From the NCBI GenBank assembly GCA_963739335.1, contig CAVUAC010000088.1, positions 19,288 through 83,287 on the forward strand: a DNA stretch of 64,000 nucleotides. Direction: 5' to 3'. A program made the position numbers and the translations under genes. The notes beneath the pieces were generated by a model. It was not told where the DNA came from. It saw only the letters and a program-made list of their open reading frames with translations, and ran no database searches. The number at the start of each line of letters is the position of its first letter. Positions within the stretch are counted from its first letter, which is position 1. The DNA is from UBA9647 sp963739335. Its GTDB lineage: Bacteria; Bacteroidota; Ignavibacteria; UBA10030. Shown here in pieces: positions 10,259-21,757 of the stretch.

Positions 10259-10927
10259 TCAAATCCTGAAGTCAAATCGTGTAACCTGATCCTTGATTAG
10301 AGTCATTGCCGCTGAACGGTGGACGTCCAGATACAGTTCCAGGACAACAAATGACGAGACAACATAGTTGCCGAGGAACGTCGTACCCTCATCATCATAC
10401 AGAGGGACGGGAGAGAAACCGATGGGCAAAAGCTCGTTGGGAATGCTATAGTGTCCGAGGGAATCCGTGCTGGTCGTCACCACTCCGTTTACCACGACCA
10501 GGTACGAACCTTTCGATACGCCCGCTACGCTGAAGTCAACTGTATAGATGCCCGTCGGGACCGGTTTGCCGAGGGAATCTCTTTTGTCCCAATTCAACTG
10601 AAGGTGTCCGAACCATCTACGGGCGTCGAACAGAATGCGTAGCGTTCTCTTGCTTTGGTCGAGCACCTGAACGCGAACGGGCTTCGTCGAATCATCAACG
10701 AAGAACTCCCGGGGCGGAGCCGGACTCATGTCGATGTAGTCAAACTCGTACCACAGTGCGATGGGAATACCCTTGAGCGGAATTCCAAGGCGGTCCGTAA
10801 TGTACCCCTCGAGGCGGTACCCGCTTATCGGCTCATCGGGAGGCGTGGAGTACGGCAGATCTCGTTCACACCCCACTCCAGTGCCAAGAACTGCAATGAA
10901 CACAAACCACAGGGGGAGCGTCTTCAA
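10259..10927 (-). CDS. Lipoprotein with carboxypeptidase-regulatory-like and FlgD-Ig-like parts
   Basis: 222 residues. The N-terminus ends in a lipobox (VLGTGVGC), so it is probably lipid-anchored. Residues about 38-60 (YRLEGYITDRLGIPLKGIPIALWY) resemble the first strands of a carboxypeptidase regulatory-like domain. Residues about 95-145 (LRILFDARRWFGHLQLNWDKRDSLGKPVPTGIY..., ending VVNGVV) follow the FlgD/T9SS Ig-like pattern W-D-G-x-D-x-x-G-x-x-V-P-x-G-I-Y. No enzymatic motif is visible. It is spaced 11 bases after the M6-like gene and 9 bases before the peptidase-barrel gene, so it is almost certainly in the same operon and possibly an envelope partner of one of those proteins. Confidence 0.72.
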   Translation of the reverse strand: MKTLPLWFVFIAVLGTGVGCERDLPYSTPPDEPISGYRLEGYITDRLGIPLKGIPIALWYEFDYIDMSPAPPREFFVDDSTKPVRVQVLDQSKRTLRILFDARRWFGHLQLNWDKRDSLGKPVPTGIYTVDFSVAGVSKGSYLVVVNGVVTTSTDSLGHYSIPNELLPIGFSPVPLYDDEGTTFLGNYVVSSFVVLELYLDVHRSAAMTLIKDQVTRFDFRI

Positions 10928-10938
10928 GAATCATTTCC

Positions 10939-13900
10939 TTACTTGACAACTGCGATCTTGACAATGGCAACTTCACTCCGGCTGCTGCCGGCGGCCTCGA
11001 TGCGCGCCAGGTAGACACCACTCTGGACAGACGACACGTCCCATGTCACTTCACCGTCGAGCCCTCCTTTCGACATCGTCTTGAGCTCAGCGATCTTCGT
11101 GCCAGCGAGGTCGAAAATCTTGATTGAAATCGAAGCATCCTCCGGTGTGTAGTACCGGATCTGCGTGCTTGAACCGTACACCGGGTTGGGCCAGTTGTAA
11201 ACCCGGGATTGCGGCAAGAACTCGGTTGGCGGTGGAGAGGCAGGACCCGCTGTCGCGTCGAAATTCGAGTGACGAGCATCCTTCAAGTACTGGGACCACA
11301 CAACGCTTTGCGTGCTATAAGGCTTGTTGATCTCCACAGCCTGCAATGATCCCGTGCTCGTTACGCCGACAATGCCAACGTACCCTCCCGAGCTCTGAAA
11401 CATCGCGAGCGATGCTCCACCGCTCGATGCAACCTGCACCGGGAATCCATCAATGAGGTGCGTATCCCTGTCGTACGCCGCGACCTCACCAGAGACAAGG
11501 CTGAGGATCAGCTCGGGAACACCATCGCCATTGACGTCGCCGATTAACGGACCGCCAACGAATCCGTCGCCATTAGGCGCGGAAAGCGGGTACCCTGCTA
11601 TCATCGCACCTGCCCGATTCATCGCATAGACACGATCTCCAGTGATAACGACGACATCTTTTTCACCATCTCCATCGAGATCAACGATCGCAATCGAAGC
11701 AATAGCACCCTGGTTAACGGAAACATCGAAGAGCTTTTGGCTCAGATCGCGAGTGAACGCTGCAACCCGCTGACCGCCGAGCTGAGCAGCGGCGACGTAG
11801 TTGCCCGACCTGCTCACCGCACCGGCGATGATCCATGGAAAAGACGAATCACCAAGGGCAACCGAACTCTGTTCACCATAGAGTCGACCCCCGCAGGCGA
11901 AGAACATCTCAGCTGGCTTCGAAAGCGAGGGCAGTGGCAGCTGTGTCAGTGAAGACACCGGGCTCGAAGAGACAACGCGTTTTGGCTGGGGCACCCCCGT
12001 GTAGGAGAATGACCACACGGTACCGTGTCCGCTGCCGACAACGATGGAAGGGCTGATCCCGAGATCCGCAAACATGGCCGGGGTTGTGACACGATCTCCA
12101 AGCGGGATCGTGATGCTCTGAACGCTGTCGACGACCCCGTCGGCATTCTTGTCGGTGGTAGTCAGGACAAATACAGAACTATCCTGCCCACCCGCGATGA
12201 GAAGGCCCGTGCCAAAGTTTGTCGCCGCCAGGGCGAAAGCCCCACCTTTGGGTGCAAGCAAACCCGAAGGATCCTGCGTATTGCTGCTGCCATCGGGCCT
12301 CCATGCGTATACCTTGCCGTCAATCCCAAGCAAAACACCTCCAGCAAAAGCGCTCGGCGTCGTCGCAGCGGTTTTCACGGATATCGACCGCTCGAATCCC
12401 TGTAGCCGGCGAATCTGGGCACTACCAATTTCGACCGTAGCTGTCATGCGCGGAGATCGCCTGGCAAACCCGCGGATCGTCACAAGACTCAAGGCTCCGG
12501 TGTAGCTCCGGCTGTTCGGATGCGAATCTTTGTCAAAAACATTCTTGTAGAAATTGATCGTATCCTTGTCGACGATGTAGTTCACTGTGTTTCCATCGAA
12601 CCAGAAATCAAGCGGCCAGCCGAATTCAGTGCCTGCCCCGGGATCGGTGTAGGGGTTATACGATCGGCCGATGTCTTGCGAACCGTCTGCCTCTTCGAGG
12701 GATACGCCTCGATGTGACGGATCTGCATTCACGGAGTTGTCGACCAGTCCTCGAGTTATTACGTCTTCGTCGATGTGCCAAACCAATATCCCACCTCCGA
12801 CGTATGCATCCGGCCCTCCGGTGAAGCCTGGAAGAGCCCAATCAAAATCCTCGACATCGATAACAGAGCCGACAATGGAGGATACATCATCACTGCTGAA
12901 TCCGGTTGTATCTCCCTGGAAGTAACGCGTGATGATCGATTTGCCCTGGCGTATGGTCAGGCGTTGTCCGTTCCGGTAAGGGTCGCGACTTCGGTTTTCG
13001 ATGAGGAAATACTCACGATCGCTGATAGGAATCTTGTACACGGTGTCCCTTCCGGTCTTCAAACCGACCGCTGGAAGGGATATTGTCGAAGTCCCCGGCC
13101 CGATCGTTATCGGTGTTACCCAGCCCAAGTAGACCTTTTCCCATGCCGAAGGTTCGGGAGGGAAAAGACCCCTGTAGAAATTGATGCTTCCCGCGACATC
13201 CATCAAGCCAAAGTCACCGATTCCCGACGTGCCCGTCTTCGTATTGAACAAGTCGGGCAACCCAAGATAACTGCCAAACGAGTTAGCCAGCAATCCATTG
13301 ATGCTCCCCTGCAGCGTGTCGATAGCAGTGCCAGATTGCAGTGGTCGCGTTTCGGTCTCTGGCAGCAGCATCGTGTTGGTGATACGGAATGCACCTTTGC
13401 TGACCGGGATCCCGGCATAGGACGGGTCGCTCAAGTAATTGCGAAACGTCTGAAGGTTGAATGTCAGGGATGGAATATCGAACGGTGTTGGATCATAGCC
13501 AAGCAATGATACGAGATCGATGTCTCGCCCAACCCCGGCATGGAAAATCATGAACGCGTCGGTACTGACTGAATTGAAGAGAGGGGTAGAGCGAGTCCGC
13601 CTTGCGCCAGCTTTCCACGATGAGGTTGGCAAGTGGCCGGTTGTTGCTTCCGTCCTTAGCAGGAGAGTACAGATGCATCGGGTCCGAGAGCGTGATCACC
13701 CGCCCAAAAACTTCCCCTTTGATGTTGAGTTGGCCGTTCGAGACCTTGCGGAAGTAGTTCGAAAGGAAGAGCAGCTTGTCGGCGAAGTACGCGGAATCGT
13801 GCGGCGGCGGATCAATGACGTTCTGCGAAGCCATCGGATCGATCTGGAAGCGTCCGTTGCCTGTCGTCTGGCCGTTGGTGTTCGTTTGAAAATCGATCAT

Positions 13901-14092
13901 CAGCGCCAGCACCCTTACGGTGTCCCGGCTTCCAAGCTGCGCGACCTGCGTCTTTGAATGCGAATGGTCGAGTCCAGCCCGCTCCAGAGCCAGCGGCACG
14001 CTTGCCGCTTTCAGAGGCTGCGTTGGGCGGACCTGTGCGGTTGCTGCTGTGGTACAAACGACGAGCCAAACAGCGAGGCTGCGCGCTGACAT
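10939..14092 (-). CDS. Secreted M6-like pseudopeptidase with FG-GAP repeats and T9SS sorting domain, one frame break
   Basis: About 1050 residues when joined. Start taken at ATG 14092, which gives a signal peptide (MSARSLAVWLVVCTTAATAQ). The N-terminal half follows the M6 (immune inhibitor A-like) metallopeptidase layout, including FMIFHAGVG. At the zinc-site position, however, the sequence reads LLANSFGSYLGLPDLFN, where active members read HEFGHxLGLPDLY: all three catalytic/zinc residues are replaced (13245-13296). The C-terminal half has two FG-GAP/VCBS blades (DLDGDGEKDVV, DVNGDGVPELI) and a T9SS sorting domain (NWPNPVYGSS...SGVYLARI). The frame breaks near 13561, at a GTAC; deleting one base joins LQFSQY to DAFMIF. 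Probably a non-catalytic secreted surface protein processed by the PorU/PorV encoded just upstream. Confidence 0.8.
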
Positions 14093-14163
14093 AGATCTCC
14101 AGGTTGCTCGATGAGAAAGTACACAATAATCAGGCCCGACGCGTCGGGCGCCAATGTGCATCC

Positions 14164-15271
14164 TTACGATATACCTCCCCATGAAATGAGCAACGTGAAC
14201 CGCAGCGTATCGCCAAGAGGATGTTGTGCTTCGGAGGTGCTAATGTAGCTGAAATCGAATCCAAAGATGTTGTAGCGGAGCCCCGCACCGAACGTCATGA
14301 ACTTGCGATTCCCGTACTCAGGATCTTCGTAGAAAAAGCCCGCGCGGAGCGCGACCCAATCGCCGTACCAGGTACTCAATGCCGAAGCTCGAGTCAAACT
14401 CGCGCAGCTCTTCACGAAAAGGCTTGTCCGTCCACGACGTAAAGAGGGCTTTGTAGAACGGATCGCTTTTGCCGTCGGGGAATTTCCGGACGAGAAGTTT
14501 GGTGACATCAACGATCGCGGTCAGTTTGTTGTATTCGTCATTGAGGATCTTATAGCCGATGCCAAGCCGGAGATCGGTGGGCAGAGGATCCGCCTGGGCT
14601 CTGTCGATATAGCTGATCGCAGGGCCCAGATTCGAGAGGTTGAAACCCGCGGTGAAATGTCCGCCGATGTCGAGACCTGTGAGCGGTATGACCAGCGTCT
14701 TGGGCTTGTAGAGCATACCGACATCAAAAGAAAACCCGGACGCAATCCCCCGTCCCTGCTCTTCGGCGGTGCCGAAGGGTGCTAGTCGGCTATGGATGAA
14801 CCGACCGTTGACGCCCAGACCGAGCTCTTCGGAGATCTTGGTCGAGTATCCAGCCGTGATGCCGAATTCGTATGCGTTGAACGTCTCTAACGGTGTTGGA
14901 TCATTCTCTGTGCGCGTGAAGGACCCGAGATTCAAAAATGTGATGCTCGCTGCGACCGTGCCGTCGAGCTCCGGCATGCTTCGCCGGTAGACGAGGTAAT
15001 CGATGAACAGGTCGGAGAGATTGAACGCCGGTAACCAGTTCGCATGGGAAATGCTGATTTCTTGTCCCTGCTGAAATGCCAGCCCGCCCGGATTCCAGTA
15101 GAGCGCCGAAGCATCATCAGCGAGCGCGGCTCCAGCTTCACCCATGGCACCGGCGCGCGAATTCGGCGCGATCAGCAGAAAGGGGACTGCTGACGTTGAG
15201 ACTTGGGCATTCATCATCTGGGTGCCTGCAACCACGAGCACGACCGCTAACCCAAAGAGTTTCTTCACCAT
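14164..15271 (-). CDS. porV: Type IX secretion attachment-complex barrel PorV (LptO), one frame break
   Basis: Outer-membrane barrel that shuttles T9SS cargo to the PorU sortase. A signal peptide is followed by the family hallmark AxPFLLIAPNSRAGAMGEAG and DDASALYWNPGGLAF. The C-terminal segment (WVALRAGFFYEDPEYGNRKF...YNIFGFDFSY) is also typical of PorV. Joined length is about 368 residues, normal. The frame breaks near 14371: GIEY in one frame must join WYGDWVALRAG in the next, which needs one base removed within the GTACCTGGTAC stretch. Located 111 bases after porU and about 70 bases before the M6-like gene, all on the same strand. PorU and PorV being adjacent supports both calls. Confidence 0.9.
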
Positions 15272-15382
15272 GACTCACATCCTCCTAAAAATGGAATCTT
15301 CTCACACACAAGACCCTGAATGGTTAAATTAGTCGATTTTCGAATTACTTTCAACTATGTCAAAACCCATAATTCCGTCTCA

Positions 15383-18300
15383 CTAACGCACCACTGCAAG
15401 TTTTCCCAGGGCCTCGCTTGTTGATGTTTTGTCGAGCGATTTCGCAATAACACGATACAGATAGACCCCGTTCGCAATCTCGTTACCATCACGATCCCGA
15501 CCGTCCCATGGAATCTGGACGAACCGGTCAACCACGGACGATGTTTCGATCACCTGAATCAACCTTCCCGCCACCGTGTACACTTTGACTTCGACATCAA
15601 TGGGATCCGTCGTGCTGCGCTGGAATGTAAACGTTGTTGCGCGGACAAAAGGATTCGGGACGTTGAACACGTTGTAGATCGCGAGCTGTGACGTCGAACG
15701 CACCTCGAAGTATGTCTGCGCGGTGGAAGCGTTATTGTAGATGTCCCACGTTTTGACAGCAATCGTGTGCCGGCCCTCCGCGAGACCGCTGAACTGATAC
15801 TGCACCTGTCCACTTTGGTATGTGTCCAGGTTGCCGCGATAGAAATTCGTCAGATCAATCGCGCGCGGTGACGAATCAAGCGTCGCTTCAAGCTTATGGC
15901 CGATCCCTGCTGTCGACGTGTTGATGCCACTGCTGTCGGCAAGATCAACAATCAGTGTAGCATCCGGACCGACAATATCGCCAGGGCGGAACGACTGATC
16001 TTCGAAATAGACGTGGATACTGGGTCCAACAGTGTCGACGGCCGCCACACTCGTGCCTTTGATAGCAATGTTCTCGGTGTACCCTGTCGCATCCGTTGAG
16101 TCACTCCACGCGTAGAAATCGATTCTCGAGCGATTATCGCCGTACGAGACGTCTTTGGGGATAGGAAAAATCCCTTGCACGCCGCCATTGCGCATGGACA
16201 CCTCGCCTCTATAAATGAGGCTCCCGTTCACCTCGAAGGAGTAGTCGCCCCATTCCGGCACCAGCACTTTTCTTTTCGCATCGAATACTTCCAACAACGC
16301 CTTTCCTTGAAGCGTGCTCTGCGTCTTTCCATCCGGCCTGACGACGCTGCCATTCACCTTCACGCGGCTGAGAGCGCCGATTGTGACCAGCGTTGAGACA
16401 GCCTGTCCATTTACGCTGTCGATGGAAACACGTGCGCGCGGAAACGCCAGACGCAACGTCGGGTCGCCAAGGAGATGGTGCTTCATGTCATTGATGCTGT
16501 TCAACTCCTGCTTCGTCTGCCACATTGCATCGCCCAATCGAACGGGCTTCCCCTGGGCATCTGTGCGCATCAAGTACGTGTAAAGAGTGTTGTTCAGTAT
16601 TGCGTTGTCACCAGAATAGACGATACGGTCGGCCGTTACTTCAGCGATCGCCCCGCGCTCCGGCATCAGAATGAGCTGCTCGCCGGCACTTATCTCCAAC
16701 GGGTAGTCGTAGCGTGCAAAGTCGCAGGTTGCAGCAACGCAAAAGAAAAGTCTCCCTTTGTTGTTGATCAACTGAAAATCCTGGTCTACGGCGAAGACTT
16801 TTTCATGGGCCCACTGTATGGTGTTTCCGTGACCCGTGTAGTTGAGAATGACCGTACCATGGTTGATCGCTTCCACGATTGCCTGGTTCACCGTTGGCTT
16901 TGTACGGCCTGTCGATGTGTTCACCGTCGGGTACATCACAATGAAGATCTTGTCTTTTGTAAAGCTGTCCGGGGTATGCTGCTGCGCCAGTGTTTCAGAT
17001 TGGTCCGTGTGAATCGACCCGTCATCGCCGCTGGTCGTGAGACCGTCATCAGCAACGAATGTGATACGATTGCGCCACGAATCATAGGGCGCAGTTGTTT
17101 CGTATGCAACAATCTTGTCAACAACCGCCTGTGCCTGCTGCAGCGAGCGCACCGGCAGGCGGCCGATGGCCATCGATATGCGCTGCGCACTTGAGTCCAG
17201 GAAGACGAAATAGTCGTCGCTGGCAAGCGTTTCAACTTGCATATTCGATTCAAGACTCTCGTAGGGCGGCACCCAATTCTTTTCCGTTGTTTTGATATTC
17301 TTGTAGTCGAAATTCCCGGCTCCAAACAAGAGAACGTACTGCGGCTTGATCGTCCATCTCGTTTGAGCGAATTTCAGAAAATCGCGAATCGCGACAGGGT
17401 CGGGCATCCCGGATGAGAATTCGTTGAACACCTGATCGAGATTGACCACCGTTGTGGACAATTGATCATGGCTCTGCCGATGGGCCTGGAGTCGCTGCGC
17501 TTCGCTCAGAAAATCCGGCGGAGAGATAATCACAAAGTTAGCTCCACCCATGGTGCCATGAAGATTTGAATTCGAAATCTTTTTGACGTTCGAGGGAGTT
17601 TTGAATCCATTCGGACCAACAGCCGCAAATGATCGCACTGAGCCACCCGTTTGCGCCACTTGAAACCGCACCATCGAGGCATCCACCTGATCAAACGCGA
17701 GGTCGGTAATCTGCTTGACACTCGTGTCCTGACTCACTTCGAATGCATAGACGTCATGCGAGGAGAATTTCGAGACAGCATATTCGATGGTTGCCGTAGT
17801 ATCCGGAGATGTGAACAATAGTGAGTCATTGCTGACTTCAAACCGTCTGGAATAAAGTATCTCAAACCAGTCAAGCCATCCCTGGGCTGCGTCATTATTG
17901 GTCACGAATTGCAGTCGAAGAACACTCCGATCGCTCGGCAACGCTCCCACTCGGCTGTACTGAACTACGGGGGACTGGTAGGCCTTCTCAAACTCGATCG
18001 AAGAAACATCGATGTAGTTCATGGGAACCGGGTCACCGAGAAGCTGGCCGTTTTCCTGCACTTTAAACGAATCGATTGTCGCTGAACTAGTCAAGAACGT
18101 AAACCGGTACACCACCGGCTTGGTCGACACAACGCCAAGCAAAGTGTTGGTGAAGACATTCACGTTGCGCGTCATGTCAAACGACTCCCCCACCCACTGA
18201 CGTCCTGAGTTCACCAGATTGTACAGCTTCATGCTCAACGAATATCTTTTCCTGAAAATGCGTTGGTTTGTACGCGTTGGCGATGCTTGTCGACTGCAAC

Positions 18301-19404
18301 GCCGCCATATCCTTGCCACGACCGGTGCTGCCGTAGGTCATGAAATAGACGCTGGCCTCGGTGTAGTGGTTGATGTAGTGATGAAACGTGCCTTCCGATG
18401 GCGAGTACATTCCACCCCCGCGTTGACTTCCCGTAAAACAGGATAAAATCATCAGAATCAAGGACCCCGTTTCCGTTCTTGTCCACCACGAGACGCGGGA
18501 TTTCTTGCAGCCCGTCGGGCCTCGGGGCGTTCAAATCTTCCGGTAGCTCCGTTCCGCCGTTCCCAAAGATCCTGATGGAGTTGATGTTCCCAATTGCGCT
18601 GAGCGAAATACCAGCCTTCGTCAAGAGATCCTGATCGATCTTGTAAATGCCTGTCCCCGTGATTTCCATGCGATACCAGTCACCCTGTCCAAGAGGAGAA
18701 TCGCCCGCAAGACCCTGCACCTGAGGCACTTCTCCCTGGAAGAGGTCGGAGGGAAACTGACTTTTCAGGAAGGCCGACACGGACGGAAGTCCGGCACGCG
18801 CAGGAGCGAAGTCGATTCTCACGACGACGCGGCGATAGACACGGACCTCGTTCTTTCCCAGCGATACCTGAACAGGATAGATCTTCAGCGTCCCCAGCAA
18901 CAGGCCCCTCGACCAGCCAACATCGACGAGTTGTGCAATCGGTTGTGCGAGGAGCTGGCTCCTCAGGAATTTCGGATTCGGAGAAGAATACACCGGACTG
19001 TAGCCAAATCCCTTGTCCTTCCGCCATGACGGAACCGTTGCCGCATTCGCGTTCGCGATATCGTCATAGTCCTGAGCAATGACCTGCACGGAATACTGCC
19101 TCGAAGGGAGGTTAACGAGCACCGGGCGATACGGGGTCAATGGAGAACCTGGCTCTCCCTTCGCGAAAGCAGCGCCTTCAAATTCGTACCGTGTGTATTT
19201 CCTGCCGTCGCTGCCACTTACCACGCGATTCGCATACTGCGGCAGGAACTCGATGATGATCGAATTCGAATTCTCACTGACCACGCGGAGGTCAGAAGCG
19301 GGTTGGGCTCGAGCGCCAACCGCCAGCAGCATGGAGATCGATACGATGAGTCTAGGTCTCATAGAAATGAAAAAGCCGAACGAGATAGAATCAAGCCATC
19401 TCAT
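15383..19404 (-). CDS. porU: Type IX secretion sortase PorU (gingipain-like C25 peptidase), two frame breaks
   Basis: Cleaves the C-terminal sorting signal of T9SS substrates and attaches them to the cell surface. Joined length is about 1340 residues. There is a signal peptide near the N-terminus (a second start at 19362, MRPRLIVSISMLLAVGARAQ, fits better than 19404). The C25 catalytic pair is visible: His in NYTGHGN and Cys in VAATCDFARYD. Further on are LGDPTLRLAFP and a C-terminal FlgD-like segment (NVPNPFVRATTFTF...ANGVYLYRV). Two frame changes separate the N-terminal 320 or so residues, a middle piece (YSPSEGTFHHYINHYTEASV...) and the rest. They fall at or beside GTAC at 18405-18408 and GTAC at 18221-18224, each with one surplus base. 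The second may lie a few bases away. First gene of the minus-strand run to 6154. Confidence 0.88.
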
Positions 19405-19896
19405 CCGGCCAAACTTCCTCAGAGGACACCGAATTTGAAAAAGGCTTGTCTTACCTCAAAACCCCAGCTTCTGACGGGCAATTGCTGCCAAGCCTGCTGA
19501 GGAACTAACCTTTAACAAATCCGCTATAGTGCTCTCCTTCTCCCTATTTGTGACACCTCAATATAGAAACCCGACGGTCGAGAGTCAAGTCCTTTTTGAT
19601 CGTGCGTGTCGCAAGTCAAACAGATTCGGGGATCTTTGTCATCATCAACATGGCGCGAACCCTCGCCGACCACATGGGTGATGGTGCAGTCGATGATTCA
19701 CGACGATGCGGCGTAGTCATTGTATGCGAGATTGAGTTGATGGCATCATCAAGGAAAATGACGTAGTGGGATGATGAAAATGCAGAAATGGCTCAAGCGA
19801 CGGCGCGCGCGAGGTATGTCGTTTTTTTGATTGCGTCTCTGGTAAAACTTGGGTAAATTTACTTGGTTTTTATCTATTTTCTTGAATTGGAGCTCA
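19405..19896 (+). promoter_or_regulatory. 492-base divergent intergenic region between porU and glgA
   Basis: No gene is visible. It must carry promoters for the porU run (leftward) and glgA (rightward). The last 60 bases before glgA are AT-rich and end with GGAG eight bases before the ATG at 19897. I could not identify a convincing promoter consensus or a palindromic operator. Confidence 0.4.
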
Positions 19897-21378
19897 ATGT
19901 CTAAACCGCTCAACGTCTTGTTTTTGTCGAGTGAGGTTGACCCCTTTGCAAAAACCGGAGGCTTAGCCGACGTTTCGAGCGCGCTTCCCCAGGCCATCAA
20001 AGAGCTGGGGCATGAGATTCGCATCATGATGCCCCGCTATCGGTTCATCAGCGAGCGGCGATTCAAGCTCCATGACATTATCCGGCTCAAGGAAATCCCC
20101 ATCCCCGTCGGCAAGCTGACCGAGCTCGGCAACGTCAAATCATCGTTCATCAGCAACCTCAAAGAGAAAGTCCAAGTCTACTTTCTTGATAATGCCAATT
20201 ACTTCGGTCGGGATGGGATCTATCAGAGCCCGGTCGGGAGAAAAGACTACAAGGACAACGACGAGCGATTCATCTTCTTCTGTCGCGGTGTTCTTGAAAC
20301 ATTGAAACGCCTGGGGTGGCAACCGGATATCATCCACTGCAATGATTGGCAAACAGGCCTCGTCCCGGCGTACTTGAAAACGGTCTATAGCCATGACCCT
20401 TTCTTGAAGCCGATCAAGACGGTCTTCACCATCCACAATATGGCGTACCAGGGAGCATTTCCCCCTGATGCGTTTCCGAAGTCAGGCCTGCCCAAAGAGC
20501 TTTACCAGGTAGACGGCGTTGAAGCATACGACAAGTTCAATTTCCTCAAAACCGGCCTTCACTTTGCGGATGTCATCACAACGGTGAGCCAGCGGTATGC
20601 CGAGGAAATCTCGACATCGGAAGAATATGGCGCAGGATTGACCGGATTGCTCGCAAAGCGTAGGAAAGATCTCCATGGCATTCTCAATGGTATTGACTTC
20701 AACGTATGGAACCCTGCGGCTGACGATTTGATCTACCGCAAGTATGATGCAAAGTCGCTGGATGCGAAACCCGACAACAAGCGCGCTCTTGTCGGCAGGT
20801 TCAAGCTGCCGTTCAAGGAGTCGACCCCCGTGGTGGGTGCCATCTCCCGCCTGGTCGAACAAAAGGGCTTCGATCTGGTGCTAGAGATCATGGAAGAACT
20901 GCTGAAGTCGAACGTGCAGTTCATCCTACTCGGCGATGGCGAAAAGAGCACAGAGAAACACTTCGAGGTGCTTCAGAAGAAGTATCCTCAACAGATTGGT
21001 GTATTCTTCGGATTCGACAAGGAGTTGGCGCATTTGATTGAGGCGGGAAGTGACATGTTCATCATGCCGTCGAAATACGAGCCGTGCGGATTGAACCAGA
21101 TGTACAGTATGCGTTACGGGACAATCCCGGTGGTTCGCGCGACCGGCGGGCTTGATGACACCGTCGAAGACTATGCCGGCAATGGCAAAGGGACAGGCTT
21201 CAAATTCGAAAAATACGAAGCCAAGGAACTGCTCAAAGCAATCCAGCGTGCCCTCAAAGTGTTTCAGCAACCCGAGGAGTGGAAGAAGGTGATGCGGAAT
21301 GGGATGGCGAAGGATTTCTCGTGGGAGCACTCCGCGAAACAATACGTGAACCTCTACAAAGAACTTCTCAAGCAATAA
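19897..21378 (+). CDS. glgA: Glycogen synthase (ADP-glucose type)
   Basis: Transfers glucose from ADP-glucose to growing alpha-1,4-glucan. 493 residues, typical for bacterial GlgA (GT5). Start chosen at ATG 19897, preceded by GGAGCTCA; the frame is open 16 codons further up but lacks a ribosome site there. Visible motifs: KTGGLADVSSALPQAIKELGH (substrate-binding K-x-G-G-L), HCNDWQTGLVPAYLK, HNMAYQGAFP, NGIDFNVWNP, the nucleotide-binding SRLVEQKGFDL, and the C-terminal E-x(7)-E loop region MPSKYEPCGLNQMYSMRYGTIPVVRATGGLDDTV. No other glycogen gene lies nearby. A gmhB remnant follows 4 bases later. Intact GTAC sites (20370, 20445) occur inside it without frame damage. Confidence 0.97.
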   Translation: MSKPLNVLFLSSEVDPFAKTGGLADVSSALPQAIKELGHEIRIMMPRYRFISERRFKLHDIIRLKEIPIPVGKLTELGNVKSSFISNLKEKVQVYFLDNANYFGRDGIYQSPVGRKDYKDNDERFIFFCRGVLETLKRLGWQPDIIHCNDWQTGLVPAYLKTVYSHDPFLKPIKTVFTIHNMAYQGAFPPDAFPKSGLPKELYQVDGVEAYDKFNFLKTGLHFADVITTVSQRYAEEISTSEEYGAGLTGLLAKRRKDLHGILNGIDFNVWNPAADDLIYRKYDAKSLDAKPDNKRALVGRFKLPFKESTPVVGAISRLVEQKGFDLVLEIMEELLKSNVQFILLGDGEKSTEKHFEVLQKKYPQQIGVFFGFDKELAHLIEAGSDMFIMPSKYEPCGLNQMYSMRYGTIPVVRATGGLDDTVEDYAGNGKGTGFKFEKYEAKELLKAIQRALKVFQQPEEWKKVMRNGMAKDFSWEHSAKQYVNLYKELLKQ

Positions 21379-21382
21379 GCGC

Positions 21383-21647
21383 GTGAAGGTAGACCAGGTT
21401 GGACTTTTCTTCGACCGCACTGCATACTCTGAACATCGAGGTGGATTTCCTTACCCGTCCTGAAGAGCTTCAACTCATCCCGAACATCACCCATGTCATG
21501 CGAGAGGCGAACGAACTCGGAGGTAAAATCGTTGGAATAACGAACAACTCCGGAATTGCCCCCGTGGTTCTTGCGGAGACGGATCTCGCGGCCATTCATA
21601 CACGTCTAATCCATTGGCCGTTGCAACACCAGAGGGAACAAGCGTGA
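21383..21647 (+). pseudogene. Remnant of a GmhB-type HAD phosphatase
   Basis: Starting at GTG 21383, 4 bases after glgA, the frame gives VKVDQVGLFFDRTA. One base later in frame it continues TLNIEVDFLTRPEELQLIPN...GGKIVGITNNSGIA...TDLAAIHTRLI. Together these match the N-terminal third of D-glycero-D-manno-heptose-1,7-bisphosphate phosphatase (LDRDGTLNxExxYL...GITNQSGIA). The second catalytic Asp of DxDGT appears as Thr. The C-terminal two thirds (metal-binding cysteines and the GDxxxD motif) are absent, and a stop follows at 21647. Frame break near 21420. The protein cannot be active. I infer decay of a heptose-pathway gene, although the small in-frame product (82 codons from 21399) might still be called as a gene. 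Confidence 0.6.
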
Positions 21648-21757
21648 GCACTCACTGTAATGACGACGTTGTTTCCAGTGGCTCCGAAGCCTGGCTTCCG
21701 ACCCAGAACACCCTTTTGCAGCGCAGTTCCTCGCGCGTGCGACATTGAACATTAAGT

